This document shows, one piece after another, positions 5,192 through 5,240 of a stretch of DNA of 5,240 bases (position 1 is its first letter; each line of letters starts with the position of its first letter). The notes beneath the pieces are model-generated. The model did not search any database and was not told the origin of the DNA. It saw only the letters and a program-made list of their open reading frames with translations. The translations under genes were made by a program, and so were the position numbers. Source of the DNA: an uncultured Butyricicoccus sp. (lineage in GTDB: Bacteria > Bacillota > Clostridia > Oscillospirales > Butyricicoccaceae). The stretch is from positions 1-5,240 of the forward strand of contig CAJUDU010000123.1 of the NCBI GenBank assembly GCA_910584935.1, read 5' to 3'.

Positions 5192-5240
5192 AATTGACAT
5201 TACATTCGTTCAAAAAGCAACGTCACTGATTTCCCGCAGT
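5172..5240 (+). CDS. Probable contractile tail sheath protein, N-terminus (partial, 3' truncated by window)
   Basis: Only the first 23 codons are present. They read MAVTMPKIDITFVQKATSLI followed by SRS, and the frame is open at the window end. The pattern 'xPkIdItFxxkAxsxIxRs' is how tail sheath proteins of Clostridia-type myoviruses and prophages commonly begin. The position right after a terminator-like gene is where the PBSX-like layout places the sheath (XkdK-like). The start has its own AAGGAAGTG and overlaps the preceding stop by 20 bases. The product would be the outer contractile tube of the tail. The evidence is short, so this is a context-supported inference; a tail tube or a small tail protein cannot be ruled out from 23 residues. 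Confidence 0.6.
   Translation, partial: MAVTMPKIDITFVQKATSLISRS

Noticed and set aside
1..5240. Defence system, CRISPR array, tRNA, insertion sequence, promoter, terminator or cargo gene
   Set aside because: The window is almost entirely filled by structural phage genes, with gaps of no more than about 20 bases. No direct-repeat array, transposase, tRNA-like fold or unexplained gene other than the small membrane protein was seen.

Overview
The window is a continuous stretch of a phage or prophage virion-morphogenesis operon. Every gene is on the + strand, and the genes are packed head to tail with short gaps or overlaps. In order they are: the 3' end of the large terminase subunit, a 56-residue membrane protein, a portal protein, a ClpP-like head maturation protease, an HK97-fold major capsid protein, a gp6-like head-tail connector, a head closure (head-tail joining) protein, an HK97 gp10-like protein, a tail terminator-like protein, and the first 23 codons of what is probably a contractile tail sheath protein.

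The strong Shine-Dalgarno sequences (AGGAGGT, AGGAGGTG, GGAGGA), the use of a TTG start and the style of the proteins suggest a Bacillota host, most likely a Clostridia-type anaerobe. That is inference: no host gene, integrase or attachment site is visible, so a prophage cannot be told from a lytic phage genome. Base composition looks balanced and uniform across the genes, with no sign of a junction.

Region by region: 1-254 is the DNA packaging motor (end of the terminase nuclease domain). 274-444 is a small membrane protein of unknown role. 441-3646 is the procapsid set: portal ring, protease, and a capsid protein that carries its own N-terminal scaffolding (delta) segment. 3651-5191 is the neck and tail-joining set. 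5172 onward begins the tail tube/sheath module. HK97-type head genes followed by a probable sheath point to a myovirus (PBSX-like arrangement) rather than a siphovirus.

The genes act as one assembly line. Capsid protein assembles around the portal with its delta domain inside, the protease trims that domain, terminase pumps DNA through the portal, the connector and closure proteins seal the portal, and the gp10-like and terminator proteins cap the tail for joining. No promoter or transcription terminator was found, which fits an internal piece of a long late transcript. I see no previously undescribed system here. The least understood element is the 56-residue membrane protein; other points of note are a TTG-started protease with Glu where Asp is the classical ClpP acid, and two small in-frame direct repeats.
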